Source: Paenibacillus sp. FSL R10-2734
GTDB taxonomy: Bacteria; Bacillota; Bacilli; Paenibacillales; Paenibacillaceae
Assembly: GCF_037963865.1 (NCBI RefSeq)
Contig: NZ_CP150170.1
Span: 5,084,001-5,148,000, forward strand
DNA length: 64,000 nt
Reading direction: 5' to 3'
The notes beneath the pieces are model-generated. The model saw only the letters and a list, made by a program, of their open reading frames with translations, was not told the origin of the DNA and did no database searches. The position numbers were made by a program, and so were the translations under genes. Below are positions 35,003 through 44,548 of this stretch, piece by piece (the stretch's first letter is position 1; the number at the start of each line of letters is the position of its first letter).

Positions 35003-36676
35003 TTGCTGCAAACATTACCCTTCGCTACCCCACTCCGCTCGTTGCTGTTTCAGCTGAACGATGCGGGACTAACTGTTCAACCAGCAGGCTTTTGCTCAGA
35101 GTCTCATACTACTGACTTTTATAGTCTTCTAATATTCACAGGTGGTAGCGGACAGCTGATCCTTAACGATCAAACCATTATACTGGCCACAGATACTTGT
35201 TATCTGCTATCTCCCGGAACTTCCTATAGTACGGACAATCAGGAGATGACACTTTATTATTATCTCTTCACTTTTACAGCTATTAATACAGCCGAGTTTC
35301 CCAAATATTGTTCAGAGGAGCTCCTTCCGGGCAGGCAGGAACTAATTGTCCACCCGTTCACTAAGGTAATCCGCCTTGCAGAAGAACTGCTTATGGACAA
35401 AAATAATGCCGATGATGTGCAGCTATTTAAGCGGCAGTTGAAATTTCAAGAATTGCTGCTCTTACTCTTTGAGCATAATTATCCTTCCGAGCAGGTGCCA
35501 AGTCCCGCGGATTCCGTGGAAAAGACCGTCCAATATATGCAAGAACACTATACGGAGAGTATCACCGTTAAGCAACTAGCTGAGCTCGCGGGTGTAACGC
35601 TCTGGCAGTATACTCCGATCTTTCAAAAGCTTACCGGCAAAAAACCACTCGATTATCTGACTGAACTCCGCATCAATCATTCGAAGCGTTTCCTGCTGGA
35701 ATCCGCTGAACCGCTGCGTGAGATTGCTCGGCTAGTTGGCTTCTCCGATGAATATTATTTCAGTCGCCGCTTTCGCCAAAAAACCGGAATTACTCCCGGA
35801 CAATATGCACATCAGCAAGGTCGGAAGCTTACTGTAAAAGATTGGACTGGCCATGAGGTGGATATTCCTGAGCGGCCTAGGCGCATTGTATACCATGGTG
35901 AGACGCTTGGCGACCTTCTCGCATTAGGTGTAAAGCCTATCGGAGGAGATGAAGCCTTTGCACGGAACAGTGTCTATAAACATAGGCTTAAGAAGCTCTC
36001 TAACGTGGGCTTTCCACTGGACGCTCAGCTTACCGCTTCGTTAAATCCTGACCTGATTATTATAGCTAACGCGGATGAAAGAGCCTATGGAGCAGTCGCC
36101 GGCATCGCCCCGACACTTACCTTTGATTCATTCGCTCCGCTTGAACACCGTATGCGGACACTAGGAAGCTGGCTAGGTAAACAGCACGAAGCAGAAGCAT
36201 GGCTTGATTCATTCACAGCAAAAAACGCTGCCATGTGGCAACAGCTTTACACGGATACACTCCTACCTGGAGAAACAGCCTCCGCTTTGTTCTATGACCA
36301 CGGAGATCACCTATACGCTATGGGAATGTCCGGATTGTCCACTGCTCTCTACGCGCCTTGCGGTTTACAGCCTACCGAAGTGATTAAAGGCATTCTCGAT
36401 GAAGGGCTAGGATTCGCCGAGGTTGATCCAGAAAGGTTACATGCATATACTGGAGACTATATTTTCATGCTCATACCGGAACGCAAAGATTCACGAGTTG
36501 CAATGGAGCGACTATTGCAAAGTTCGCTATGGAACAGTCTACCGGCAGTGCGTCAGGGGCATGTTTATCTGCTCGACGGAAACAAATGGAACTCAAGTGA
36601 TGCGTTAACCCGTGAGAAGCTACTAACGCTACTGCCTAAACTGCTCGGAGGAAGTATCGTTAGCAGCGGAAACTGA
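35003..36676 (+). CDS. AraC-type regulator fused to a siderophore-binding domain (Btr-like)
   Basis: About 557 residues. An N-terminal cupin sensor (FTGGSGQLILNDQTIILATD) is followed by two AraC helix-turn-helix motifs (VKQLAELAGVTLWQYTPIF and IARLVGFSDEYYFSRRF). The rest, about 270 residues, is a binding-protein domain without signal peptide (VKDWTGHEVDIPERPRRIVY; LNPDLIIIANADERAYG). This is the layout of B. subtilis Btr, which activates siderophore uptake when it binds ferric bacillibactin. TTG at 35003 is chosen: GGAGG is seven bases upstream, and earlier ATGs lie before the promoter. It probably activates the preceding gene. Confidence 0.92.
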   Translation: MLQTLPFATPLRSLLFQLNDAGLTVQPAGFCSESHTTDFYSLLIFTGGSGQLILNDQTIILATDTCYLLSPGTSYSTDNQEMTLYYYLFTFTAINTAEFPKYCSEELLPGRQELIVHPFTKVIRLAEELLMDKNNADDVQLFKRQLKFQELLLLLFEHNYPSEQVPSPADSVEKTVQYMQEHYTESITVKQLAELAGVTLWQYTPIFQKLTGKKPLDYLTELRINHSKRFLLESAEPLREIARLVGFSDEYYFSRRFRQKTGITPGQYAHQQGRKLTVKDWTGHEVDIPERPRRIVYHGETLGDLLALGVKPIGGDEAFARNSVYKHRLKKLSNVGFPLDAQLTASLNPDLIIIANADERAYGAVAGIAPTLTFDSFAPLEHRMRTLGSWLGKQHEAEAWLDSFTAKNAAMWQQLYTDTLLPGETASALFYDHGDHLYAMGMSGLSTALYAPCGLQPTEVIKGILDEGLGFAEVDPERLHAYTGDYIFMLIPERKDSRVAMERLLQSSLWNSLPAVRQGHVYLLDGNKWNSSDALTREKLLTLLPKLLGGSIVSSGN

Positions 36677-36731
36677 ACTTAGGAATGATTTAATTCCTCT
36701 CCAAACTTAGAAAGGAGAATGTATTTTATCT

Positions 36732-37301
36732 ATGGGAATTGATAATCTAATTGAAGCAGGCTCAAGTGGAGATTTGAGGGCTTGGTTACAGGAGAATTGT
36801 AAGACTGAAAAATCTTGTTGGGTCGTAGTTAGTATGACGCCAAACCCAGATACATTGTTATATTTGGACGCGGTCGAAGAATCTTTGTGCTTTGGATGGA
36901 TCGATGGAGTCAAGAAGAAAATATCGGAAACTGGGGTGGCACAGCGCCTGTCTCCTAGAAGCAAAAGAAGTTCTTGGACTGAATTGAATAAAGAACGTGT
37001 CCGCCGCCTTGAAAAGCTGGGGTTAATGACTGATGAAGGAAGAAAGGTACTTCCTGATATGGACTACGATTCTTTTAAAATAGATAGTGTTATAGAGCAA
37101 CGGCTAAAAGAAGAAAGCCAAGTATATGAGAATTTTTTGACATTCCCAGCTCTTTATCAAAGAGTTCGGATCGACACGATACAAAGCAATAGAAATCAGC
37201 CAGAATTATTTAAGAGTAGATTAGACAAATTTATAACAAACACTAAAGAAAATAAAATGTACGGTCTATGGCATGATAATGGTCGCCTTCTAGATTATTA
37301 A
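36732..37301 (+). CDS. YdeI/OmdA-like protein
   Basis: 189 residues, cytoplasmic. The pattern LRAWLQENCKTEKSCWVVVS, YLDAVEESLCFGWIDGVKKK and RLSPRSKRSSWTELNKERV is that of the YdeI/OmpD-associated family, often annotated as bacteriocin-protection proteins. The biochemical role is not established. AAAGGAG lies rather far (about 14 bases) from the ATG. It follows the regulator by 55 bp without a visible terminator and could be cotranscribed. Confidence 0.85.
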   Translation: MGIDNLIEAGSSGDLRAWLQENCKTEKSCWVVVSMTPNPDTLLYLDAVEESLCFGWIDGVKKKISETGVAQRLSPRSKRSSWTELNKERVRRLEKLGLMTDEGRKVLPDMDYDSFKIDSVIEQRLKEESQVYENFLTFPALYQRVRIDTIQSNRNQPELFKSRLDKFITNTKENKMYGLWHDNGRLLDY

Positions 37302-37330
37302 GCTGCAATAGGTCGAATGAGCACTGTTTG

Positions 37331-37349
37331 ATTAGTAGCAGCTACTAAT
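37331..37349. repeat. Short palindrome with a second half-copy 293 bp away
   Basis: ATTAGTAGC and GCTACTAAT face each other around one base. The 12 bases GCAGCTACTAAT (37338-37349) recur exactly at 37631-37642, so they flank the intergenic region that holds the long hairpin and repeat copy B. Confidence 0.55.
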
Positions 37350-37394
37350 GATCGTCTGCTGGGTCAAATGCTACTGAAGCATGATCATTCGTTG

Positions 37395-37442
37395 GGATTG
37401 ATACCGTCTCAGCATGATCTTATGCTGAGACGGTATCGGTCC
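37395..37442. repeat. Long near-perfect hairpin
   Basis: Perfect 16-base arms (37400-37415 and 37422-37437) close a six-base loop and can be extended to about 21 pairs with two G-U pairs. No T-run follows. It directly abuts repeat copy B, so it may be part of that element rather than a plain terminator of the YdeI-like gene. Confidence 0.65.
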
Positions 37443-37617
37443 CCAAAGACGTTATTTACTAACTAATCTCCATTGGCGCAGTCTATCGGACTCCAGCGCA
37501 GTTATACCTTAAAAATAGGCTCATATATAGCATTTTTCACGCCAATAGGAGCTATACGGTCCGATAGTATTCAAAATGTCGGATAATCCTGCATTTAAGG
37601 TCCGCTGAGTCCGATAC
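37438..37617. repeat. Intergenic repeat element, copy B
   Basis: Aligns without gaps to copy A at 9244-9423 (about 71% by hand over the last 132 columns). The right-hand part is bounded by ATCGGACTCCAGCG at 37485 and CCGCTGAGTCCGAT at 37602, which are imperfect inverted repeats of each other. A central ACGGTCCGATAG is at 37556. Non-coding. Confidence 0.7.
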
Positions 37618-37675
37618 CACCTACTCATAAGCAGCTACTAATCCGAAAGTGCTATTGGAGCACCTCCCTTTTTAA

Positions 37676-40180
37676 TTAAAGCCCATCAGCCAGAATCCGT
37701 TTCAAGAACATCCCCGTGTAAGATTCCTGTACTTCTGCAACCTGCTCCGGTGTGCCTTCAGCTACAAGCTTACCACCTACATTGCCCCCTTCAGGACCAA
37801 TGTCAATTACCCAGTCGGATTCCCGAATTAACTCAAGGCTGTGCTCTACAACTACGACGGTATTTCCCGTATCAACCAGCTTGCTCAATAAGGTATGAAG
37901 CTGTTTAATATCCGATGGATGAAGGCCTGTCGTTGGTTCATCGAGCAGATAGAGCGTATGGTTTTTAGATGGCTTGCTCAGCTCTTTGGCCAGCCTGATT
38001 CGTTGTCCTTCGCCACCTGATAAGGTTTTGACGGATTGTCCCCATTTAAGATATCCAAGACCCACCTCACATAACGTCTCGATGATACCCGCAATTTTAG
38101 CCTCCGACTTAAGAACCGATAAGCTTTCCTGTACGGACATGTCTAGCAGATCTGAGATGGAGTAGCCATCATACTTCACCAATAAGACCTCATCCGTAAA
38201 TCTTCTTCCTTTGCAGGCGTGGCACTTCACTTCTAGATCAGGCAGAAAGTTCATGTCTACGGACAATACACCAAGTCCCTGACAAGTTTCACATCGCCCA
38301 CCCGGTGTGTTAAAGGAGAAATGCTTGGAGGTCAGCTTTCTTGTCTTTGCCTCCGGCAAAGCAGCAAACAACTGGCGTAGATGTGTAAATACATCGGTAT
38401 ACGTCGCTACATTAGAACGCAACATTCTACCCATGGGTGATTGGTCAAAGATCACAAGGTTACCGACTTGATCTAAGCCCGTAATCTCCTTGCAGCCTGT
38501 TTGTTCATGTCCTTTAGAACTTCCTTGCGCAAGGATATCAAATATAAGCGTAGATTTACCCGAACCCGAAACCCCTGTTACAGATATAAGACAGCCCAGA
38601 GGAATGGAGACTTCCGGGATATCAATGTTCCTATACTGTGCCTGTCGGATGATGATCTGCCTTCCGTCTCCTTTCCGGCGAACGCGTACCGAAGCTTCGA
38701 GACGTTCTTCCCTAAGATAGGCTCCAGTAACCGAAAGCTCACTTGCCATTAAGTCTTCCAAGCTACCTTCACCCACTACGGTTCCACCTTGCAACCCAGC
38801 ACCCGGTCCCATATCAATCATATGATCAGCAGCACGCATCATCTCGATATCATGCTCAATAACGAGGACAGTATTGCCTAGATCACGTAGCTCCTGAAGC
38901 ACACGAATGAGCCCAATTGTATCTCGCGGATGAAGACCAGTCGTCGGTTCATCCAAAATGTATATCACACCGGTCAGCCCTGAACCCAGCAAGGACGCAA
39001 GACGTAGGCGCTGTGCTTCCCCGCCAGATAGGGACACTGTCTGCCGGTTCATGGAAAGATACCCAAGCCCGACATCGATAATCCGTTTTAGTCGGGTTGG
39101 CATCTCATGAAGGATCGGCTCAAGCAAATGAAGTCCTTCGGCAGGCAATGCCGTCTCCAGACCTTTTGTCCACTCATACACCTCACTAAGCGACCAGTCG
39201 GATACCTCTGTGATCGATGCGTCAGCAACTCGAACTAGACGAACTTCTTTTTTTAGACGTGCTCCAAGGCATTCCGGGCATTGCTGCTCATGAAAAAAGC
39301 CACCATCTTTCTCCTGACCACCTGACTCCCCTTCCTTCTCCTTATAACGCCGCCACAAACCAGGTATAACGCCTTCAAACTTAGTACCTTGAATTGGCTT
39401 AACATTGGGGAAATGACGTTTGAAAGCTTCACTGTCCACGCCGTAATACAGCAAATCACGCTGAATTTCACCATAATCCTTCAGTGGCAGATCCGAGTCA
39501 AAATCGAATCCGAAATGCTTTCCCGCAGCAACTAATATACGCATCTGTATATCCCGATGAACGCCATTCAGAGAGGCTACCCCACCCTCCTTCATACTTA
39601 GCTCTGGATTAAATACCGCTGCTTCATTTATAGTCGCCACAGACCCCAGTCCACCACACGCTTCACAAGCTCCTTCAGGCTTATTGAAGGAAAAGTGGGA
39701 CATTCCCAATAGCTCAAGCTCAGCTCCACAATGCGGACAGCCCATCGACTGACCATCCATTTCCTCGTCTTCCTCTATTAGTAGCCCCCTCGCTTCAAAA
39801 GAAGGTGAGATGCTGCCATTACAGGAAGGGCAAACTCGAACTCCTAATCTAGAAAAGATAAACCGGACAAACGTATAAATATCCGTAACAGTCCCGACTG
39901 TGGAACGTGGATTACGATTCGTAACATGCTGTCCAACGCTAATAGATGGGGACAGTCCGACAATGGACTCGACCTTAGGCTTACTGATCGTATCTGACGT
40001 CATCCCCATGGAATCTAAATACTGTCTTTGGCATTCCCGTTGAAGTGTATCCATAGCTAACGTCGATTTTCCTGATCCCGAAGGTCCCGTCAGGACAACA
40101 AGCTTATACTTAGGAATCGTGAGCGAGACATTCTTCAGATTGTTCTCTCGTGCACCTTTAATAACAATAGCTTCTTTCAC
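37676..40180 (-). CDS. UvrA-like ABC-type ATPase (short form, probable drug-resistance or repair role)
   Basis: About 834 residues, shorter than the roughly 940 of housekeeping UvrA. It has two ATPase cassettes with Walker A motifs GPSGSGKST and GVSGSGKST, signatures LSGGEAQRLRLASL and LSGGEGQRIRLAKEL, and zinc-binding pairs (CPSCNG, CPHCGAE, CETCQGLG, CHACKGRR). The shortness suggests that the UvrB-binding insertion is reduced or missing, as in DrrC-like UvrA paralogues. GTG at 40180 follows GAGGGG by seven bases. It is divergent from a MarR regulator, which fits an inducible protective system against a DNA-binding drug. The specific role is inference. Confidence 0.88.
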   Translation of the reverse strand: MKEAIVIKGARENNLKNVSLTIPKYKLVVLTGPSGSGKSTLAMDTLQRECQRQYLDSMGMTSDTISKPKVESIVGLSPSISVGQHVTNRNPRSTVGTVTDIYTFVRFIFSRLGVRVCPSCNGSISPSFEARGLLIEEDEEMDGQSMGCPHCGAELELLGMSHFSFNKPEGACEACGGLGSVATINEAAVFNPELSMKEGGVASLNGVHRDIQMRILVAAGKHFGFDFDSDLPLKDYGEIQRDLLYYGVDSEAFKRHFPNVKPIQGTKFEGVIPGLWRRYKEKEGESGGQEKDGGFFHEQQCPECLGARLKKEVRLVRVADASITEVSDWSLSEVYEWTKGLETALPAEGLHLLEPILHEMPTRLKRIIDVGLGYLSMNRQTVSLSGGEAQRLRLASLLGSGLTGVIYILDEPTTGLHPRDTIGLIRVLQELRDLGNTVLVIEHDIEMMRAADHMIDMGPGAGLQGGTVVGEGSLEDLMASELSVTGAYLREERLEASVRVRRKGDGRQIIIRQAQYRNIDIPEVSIPLGCLISVTGVSGSGKSTLIFDILAQGSSKGHEQTGCKEITGLDQVGNLVIFDQSPMGRMLRSNVATYTDVFTHLRQLFAALPEAKTRKLTSKHFSFNTPGGRCETCQGLGVLSVDMNFLPDLEVKCHACKGRRFTDEVLLVKYDGYSISDLLDMSVQESLSVLKSEAKIAGIIETLCEVGLGYLKWGQSVKTLSGGEGQRIRLAKELSKPSKNHTLYLLDEPTTGLHPSDIKQLHTLLSKLVDTGNTVVVVEHSLELIRESDWVIDIGPEGGNVGGKLVAEGTPEQVAEVQESYTGMFLKRILADGL

Positions 40181-40336
40181 AACGATTCCCCTCTCAATTA
40201 AAGCAATCACACATAGATATATCTCTTATCCATAACCGTTTACGAATGCCGTCATACCACTTTCTTTGCAAAAGTATGCTGATTTCGATAAAATGTAGTT
40301 GTTAAATAACACATTTTCTAATAACTTCATAATCAA

Positions 40337-40357
40337 ATATCTCGATGGACGAGATAT
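40337..40357. promoter_or_regulatory. Candidate MarR operator
   Basis: ATATCTCG and CGAGATAT face each other around five bases in the MarR/UvrA-like intergenic region, 27 bp before the MarR start. Size and symmetry fit MarR operators. Confidence 0.65.
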
Positions 40358-40383
40358 AAATATTTTAAAAGGGGCGTTATCCT

Positions 40384-40878
40384 TTGTCAAGCCATGAACA
40401 AGCTCAACCTACACCAGAGCAAGAACAATTCACCTTACTCATGCGTGGTCTGGGAACCCGAACGGTAGTATACCAGCAAAATGTAGCCGCCTCTCTTGGG
40501 TTATATAATAACGATTTCTTATCTGTGGATATCCTGCGAGAAAAAGGTCCCATCACTGCTGGAGAACTGTCCAAATTAACTGGACTTGCTACAGGCAGCG
40601 TTACAGCATTAATAGATCGGCTCGAAAAAAACGGATATGTTCGCAGACAAAATGACCCTAATGATCGTCGTAAAGTGATTATAGTCCCGTTATATGAAAA
40701 TAAAGAAGATGTCATTGACACGTACCTGCCGCTTCATACCGCTATGGTTAAACTGGCTGCCTCCTACACCGATGAAGAGCTTGCCCTCATCTCTGAATTT
40801 TTAGGCAAAGCAAGCACTGTTCTAGACGAGCAGATTGATCATCTCAGTTCCACAACGCGCAGTAAATCTTCTTCCTAA
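40384..40878 (+). CDS. MarR-family regulator
   Basis: 164 residues. The winged helix is in the middle (LREKGPITAGELSKLTGLAT, VTALIDRLEKNGYVRRQ, DPNDRRKVIIVPL), flanked by dimerisation helices. The start is TTG with AAAGGGG nine bases upstream. It probably represses itself and the divergent UvrA-like gene through the palindrome between them, and is released by an aromatic or drug ligand as is usual for the family. Confidence 0.93.
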   Translation: MSSHEQAQPTPEQEQFTLLMRGLGTRTVVYQQNVAASLGLYNNDFLSVDILREKGPITAGELSKLTGLATGSVTALIDRLEKNGYVRRQNDPNDRRKVIIVPLYENKEDVIDTYLPLHTAMVKLAASYTDEELALISEFLGKASTVLDEQIDHLSSTTRSKSSS

Positions 40879-40891
40879 CTCATATGCTAAA

Positions 40892-40945
40892 AACAACAAA
40901 CCCCGCTTATTTGCACATAACATGCATAAAGCGGGGTTTGTTGTT
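40892..40945. terminator. Long bidirectional terminator between MarR and the YesN-type regulator
   Basis: Perfect 17-base arms (40892-40908 and 40929-40945), A/T-rich outside and G/C-rich inside, between convergent genes. Confidence 0.9.
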
Positions 40946-40974
40946 CAAATTCTTTTGGCAACGATTGATCTTAA

Positions 40975-42519
40975 TCAAACTTGGCGATCACGATACTCCG
41001 AAGGACTCATTCCGGTCGCATTCTTAAAAATACGGCTGAAATAGTGTTGGTCGGGATAACCAACGATGGTGGCAATTCGACCAACTTCACTTTGCGGATT
41101 TTCACGAATTAGCCGTTTCGCTTCTTCGATTCTCAGCTTGATCATATATTTAAGCGGTGTTCCGTTGTATTTCTTTTTGAATATTTTGGACAAATACGAT
41201 GAAGTAAAATGAAACTTCGTAGCTAGCTCCTCGAGGCTAATATCCTGTGTATAGTTTAGCTCCAAATAGTTGGCGACTTGCTCCACCAGTTTAAGCGTAT
41301 CTTGATCTTCTTCGCCGATCGAAACCATCTTCTCTACGAGTTCCCATACCTCGATGTAAAAAGCGGGAAGTTCTCGACATACGGTCAGTTTGGCGAACAG
41401 CTCGATCTCCTTTGAGAACAACTCAGCTTCGGATAGTGCCCCTGTCTGCAAATGAACGGACCGGATCAAATGCATGGTTACCTTCTCCAAAAGCCGTTGC
41501 GTGTATCCCGCCTTTTCCCATTGATCAAAAGCTTGGAAAACCTCACTCTTGAGTGAATTCGTCTGACCGGCTTGAATAAATGCGCTAACTTTGTTCCTAA
41601 GCACTTGATCCAAAAGCTGGGTTGTAGATTGTATCTCTTGCTCGCGGGGAGCAAATAGCAGGCTTGATCTGCAGGGCACCAGCTCCTGTTCCATCAGCCT
41701 TCTGACAGTCTGTGCTTGCTCCCAAATATCTGCCCGTGTCACGAAAGAGTCGAGATGTCCAATATGAGTGGGCAGCCCACCGGTTCGATCAGCAATGGAT
41801 GCTTGAATCTGTTTGGCCATGGCATGGAGATCTTCCTCTCGCTTCTGGTCGGCAGCTACGAGCACAAATTTCTGGTTCGGTGCCTTCTCATCGACCACAA
41901 CCCAGTATTCATCCGGGCCGACGGCATGCCTCAGTACTGACTCCAGAGATACATCTTTCCAAAGTTCGCGGAAATAGGTGTATTGATCCAGGGGAACAAT
42001 GGAGGCGCATAAGTTGCCGATGCAAATCAAAAATATCGCAAACGGTTGACTTGGATTCCCAACCCTTGAATCGGTCTCTTCCTGCCCTCCGTTCATAGAG
42101 GACGTCAACAATTCCCTCCTCCTTCGTTGGTTCCTCGTTAGTAAGCTTTCACTGATATTCTTCAAACACTCGTTCAGAGCTTCTACACTTACTGGCTTAA
42201 GCAGGTAATCGCGTACTCCCAGCTTGATTGCTGTCTGGGCGTATTCGAATTCGTTGTAACCACTGATGATGACGAAATGAGTCTCCGGGAGAGATTCCTT
42301 GATTTGTTGAACCAATTCTAGACCGCTCATCTTCGGCATTTTGATATCGGTGAAGACGATATCTGGCTTCTGCTCCAAAATAACGTTTACCGCCTCCACA
42401 CCATCCGAAGCCGTTCCTACGATCTCGTACTCTTCTGATCGTTCTATTTTTTGTGCGATGTTCCTCCGGATTTTGGGCTCATCTTCTACAACCACGACCC
42501 GATGCTTGAAAGTATTCAT
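40975..42519 (-). CDS. YesN-type response regulator (alpha-galactoside locus)
   Basis: 514 residues. The receiver has VVVVEDEPKIRRN and phospho-acceptor D58 (VFTDIKMPKMSGLEL); the conserved Lys is in DYLLKPVSVEAL. The C-terminal AraC module has SLEELATKFHFTSSYLSKIF and GRIATIVGYPDQHYFSRIF. It overlaps the upstream kinase gene by four bases. The divergent importer/alpha-galactosidase operon is the obvious target. Confidence 0.94.
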   Translation of the reverse strand: MNTFKHRVVVVEDEPKIRRNIAQKIERSEEYEIVGTASDGVEAVNVILEQKPDIVFTDIKMPKMSGLELVQQIKESLPETHFVIISGYNEFEYAQTAIKLGVRDYLLKPVSVEALNECLKNISESLLTRNQRRRRELLTSSMNGGQEETDSRVGNPSQPFAIFLICIGNLCASIVPLDQYTYFRELWKDVSLESVLRHAVGPDEYWVVVDEKAPNQKFVLVAADQKREEDLHAMAKQIQASIADRTGGLPTHIGHLDSFVTRADIWEQAQTVRRLMEQELVPCRSSLLFAPREQEIQSTTQLLDQVLRNKVSAFIQAGQTNSLKSEVFQAFDQWEKAGYTQRLLEKVTMHLIRSVHLQTGALSEAELFSKEIELFAKLTVCRELPAFYIEVWELVEKMVSIGEEDQDTLKLVEQVANYLELNYTQDISLEELATKFHFTSSYLSKIFKKKYNGTPLKYMIKLRIEEAKRLIRENPQSEVGRIATIVGYPDQHYFSRIFKNATGMSPSEYRDRQV

Positions 42520-44342
42520 CTTGGCTTCCCCCCTGGTTCATGATGGACGATTAGCGTAACGATCGCACCTCCTTCCGGATGATTAGAGACGCTCATCGCG
42601 AAGCGGTTTCCGAACAATAGTCTTAATCGAGTATAAATATTCATCAGACCCATACCATTGATGCGTAATGCCGGAATTTTGACCGCGGAATCCGTCATCT
42701 CGAACTGTTTCTGAAGCTGAGCGAGTCTTTCCTCCTCGAACCCGTGGCCGTTGTCTCGAATCGTCAACTCCCAACGATCCTCCTTTACGGTGCCGGTAAT
42801 CGAGATGATCCAAGGGGGATCGACGTCAATTCCGTATTTAATCACGTTCTCAACAATTGGCTGGACGATTAGCTTAGGAACTTCGATATGATTTAGCGCT
42901 GCTGGCACATCAATCGAGAAGCGGATATTATCCTCATAACGCAGCTGCATAAGATTCAAATAATTACTCGCGTGTTCAAGCTCTTCGGAGAGAGGAACAG
43001 GGGCTGCATCGCTAGACGAAATGTATCGAAGCATTTGGGCCAGCTTCTCGCAACATCCCACGATCGAGGTCTGCCCTTGATCTTCGGCCAGAATACTGAT
43101 GTTTGTGATCGTATTATAGAGAAAATGTGGATTCATCTGCGCCTGTAGTGCGAACTTATGAGCTTCCAGTTCCTGCTCGCGTGATGCCACCGTCTCCTCC
43201 AGCGATTCTTGCAATCGCAGTCTCATTTCGTTGAACGCCATATTCAAATGTTCCAACTCGTTAAGACGGGCTGGTACTTTAGCCTGAGGCTTCGGCGGGA
43301 GCGTATTAAGACTCAACAGCTTAATGGATTTGTGCACTTGTTTGATAGGGATCGTCAACGATCTTGACACCAAATAGGATATCACCAGTGTGACGAACAG
43401 TGTCAGAATCCCCAGCACGAGAATCGCGTTGCGAAAGTTGTTGACGGGGGCCAGCAATCTGCTTTTTGATTCCGCAGCGATGACCGTCCAGCCCGACAAG
43501 TCGGAAGCACTATAGGCAATAATGTTACTATTTTTCCCACTCGAGTTGATAACCTTAGCCAAAGTATCGTTGTTAATACGTTCTTTCACCAACTGCCACC
43601 AGGTTTGAGCATTGGCAGCCTTAGCAACCGAGTCGATCGGATAGACTAACCGCCCTTGTTCATCAAGGACGTATATTTCGATGTCCTTATTCTTTTTTAA
43701 ATCCGGATGGGCTTGCGCGTTATCGATAATTCGAGTAAACACTTCGTAATCCTGCTGCACCTCTAAAATGCTGTCGACTTTCTCGCCCCAATTAGGCGCA
43801 AAAGCCCTATTCAGGGAGATGACGAATTCATCTCCTCTGTTCCAAGAATCCGGATGAGGGAGAGTGATCATCCTTTTACCGTTCAAGAGAAGGGTATCAT
43901 TAACCCACGAGGTCGTAGCGATTTCTTTCGCAGGAAGCTCTGAGAATCGAAAATCGTCACCGATGCTAGCGAATTCGCCGGTTATACGAAACATATTGAT
44001 TTGTCTGAAAGATTTGTCATAACCGATAATGGGATAGATAATATTATTGAACCGGCGCTGTTTATCGATGGACGATTTGTTGATCTGGAACATTGAGGAG
44101 TAAAAAAGCTCATGAAGCGGCTCAGAAAATAGAATTTTGGTTGAGATGGAGTTCATGTTTCTAATCTGAGTGTCGAATTCTGTGGAGATGTGTCCTGACA
44201 ATTGATAGAGCGATTCGGACGCCTTCTTCTGCAAAATATCGGAGATGTAAATGTAAAAAGAAACGACGATGACTGTGACGACGACGATAATCAACATCGA
44301 ATAATTGTAAAATAGCTTCGCTTGAATACTTTTTGTTCTCAT
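42516..44342 (-). CDS. YesM-type sensor histidine kinase (alpha-galactoside locus)
   Basis: 608 residues. The first transmembrane segment is at about 13-35, an extracellular sensor domain (dCache-like in length) follows to about 295, and the second transmembrane segment is at about 297-320. A HAMP linker (SRSLTIPIKQVHKS), the H-box LQAQMNPHFLYNTITNISIL, the N-box PIVENVIKYGID and the G-box IRDNGHGFEEERL follow. It overlaps the regulator gene by four bases. It is divergent from the binding-protein gene, so it probably senses raffinose-family sugars directly or via that protein. Confidence 0.94.
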   Translation of the reverse strand: MRTKSIQAKLFYNYSMLIIVVVTVIVVSFYIYISDILQKKASESLYQLSGHISTEFDTQIRNMNSISTKILFSEPLHELFYSSMFQINKSSIDKQRRFNNIIYPIIGYDKSFRQINMFRITGEFASIGDDFRFSELPAKEIATTSWVNDTLLLNGKRMITLPHPDSWNRGDEFVISLNRAFAPNWGEKVDSILEVQQDYEVFTRIIDNAQAHPDLKKNKDIEIYVLDEQGRLVYPIDSVAKAANAQTWWQLVKERINNDTLAKVINSSGKNSNIIAYSASDLSGWTVIAAESKSRLLAPVNNFRNAILVLGILTLFVTLVISYLVSRSLTIPIKQVHKSIKLLSLNTLPPKPQAKVPARLNELEHLNMAFNEMRLRLQESLEETVASREQELEAHKFALQAQMNPHFLYNTITNISILAEDQGQTSIVGCCEKLAQMLRYISSSDAAPVPLSEELEHASNYLNLMQLRYEDNIRFSIDVPAALNHIEVPKLIVQPIVENVIKYGIDVDPPWIISITGTVKEDRWELTIRDNGHGFEEERLAQLQKQFEMTDSAVKIPALRINGMGLMNIYTRLRLLFGNRFAMSVSNHPEGGAIVTLIVHHEPGGKPR

Positions 44343-44443
44343 TCTATGAAAACCCTTTCTCTCAAATTACACACATTATAGCGCTCGATTTCGAGAGTTA
44401 CAAATATTTATTTTTAAAATTGAGTAATTCAAAAATGTCCACA

Positions 44444-44457
44444 TGAAAACGCTTAAA
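44444..44457. promoter_or_regulatory. cre-like site in front of the alpha-galactoside operon
   Basis: TGAAAACGCTTAAA matches 13 of 14 positions of the CcpA cre consensus. A candidate -10 (TATAAT, 44472-44477) lies 14 bp downstream, so the site would cover the -35 region and repress the operon in the presence of glucose. Confidence 0.6.
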
Positions 44458-44548
44458 ACATCCATGTCACTTATAATTTTTGTGTTATATGATGGATTCA
44501 AGGTAGGCCACCCCAAAGATAGAAATTAACAAGGAGGCGTCATTAGTA

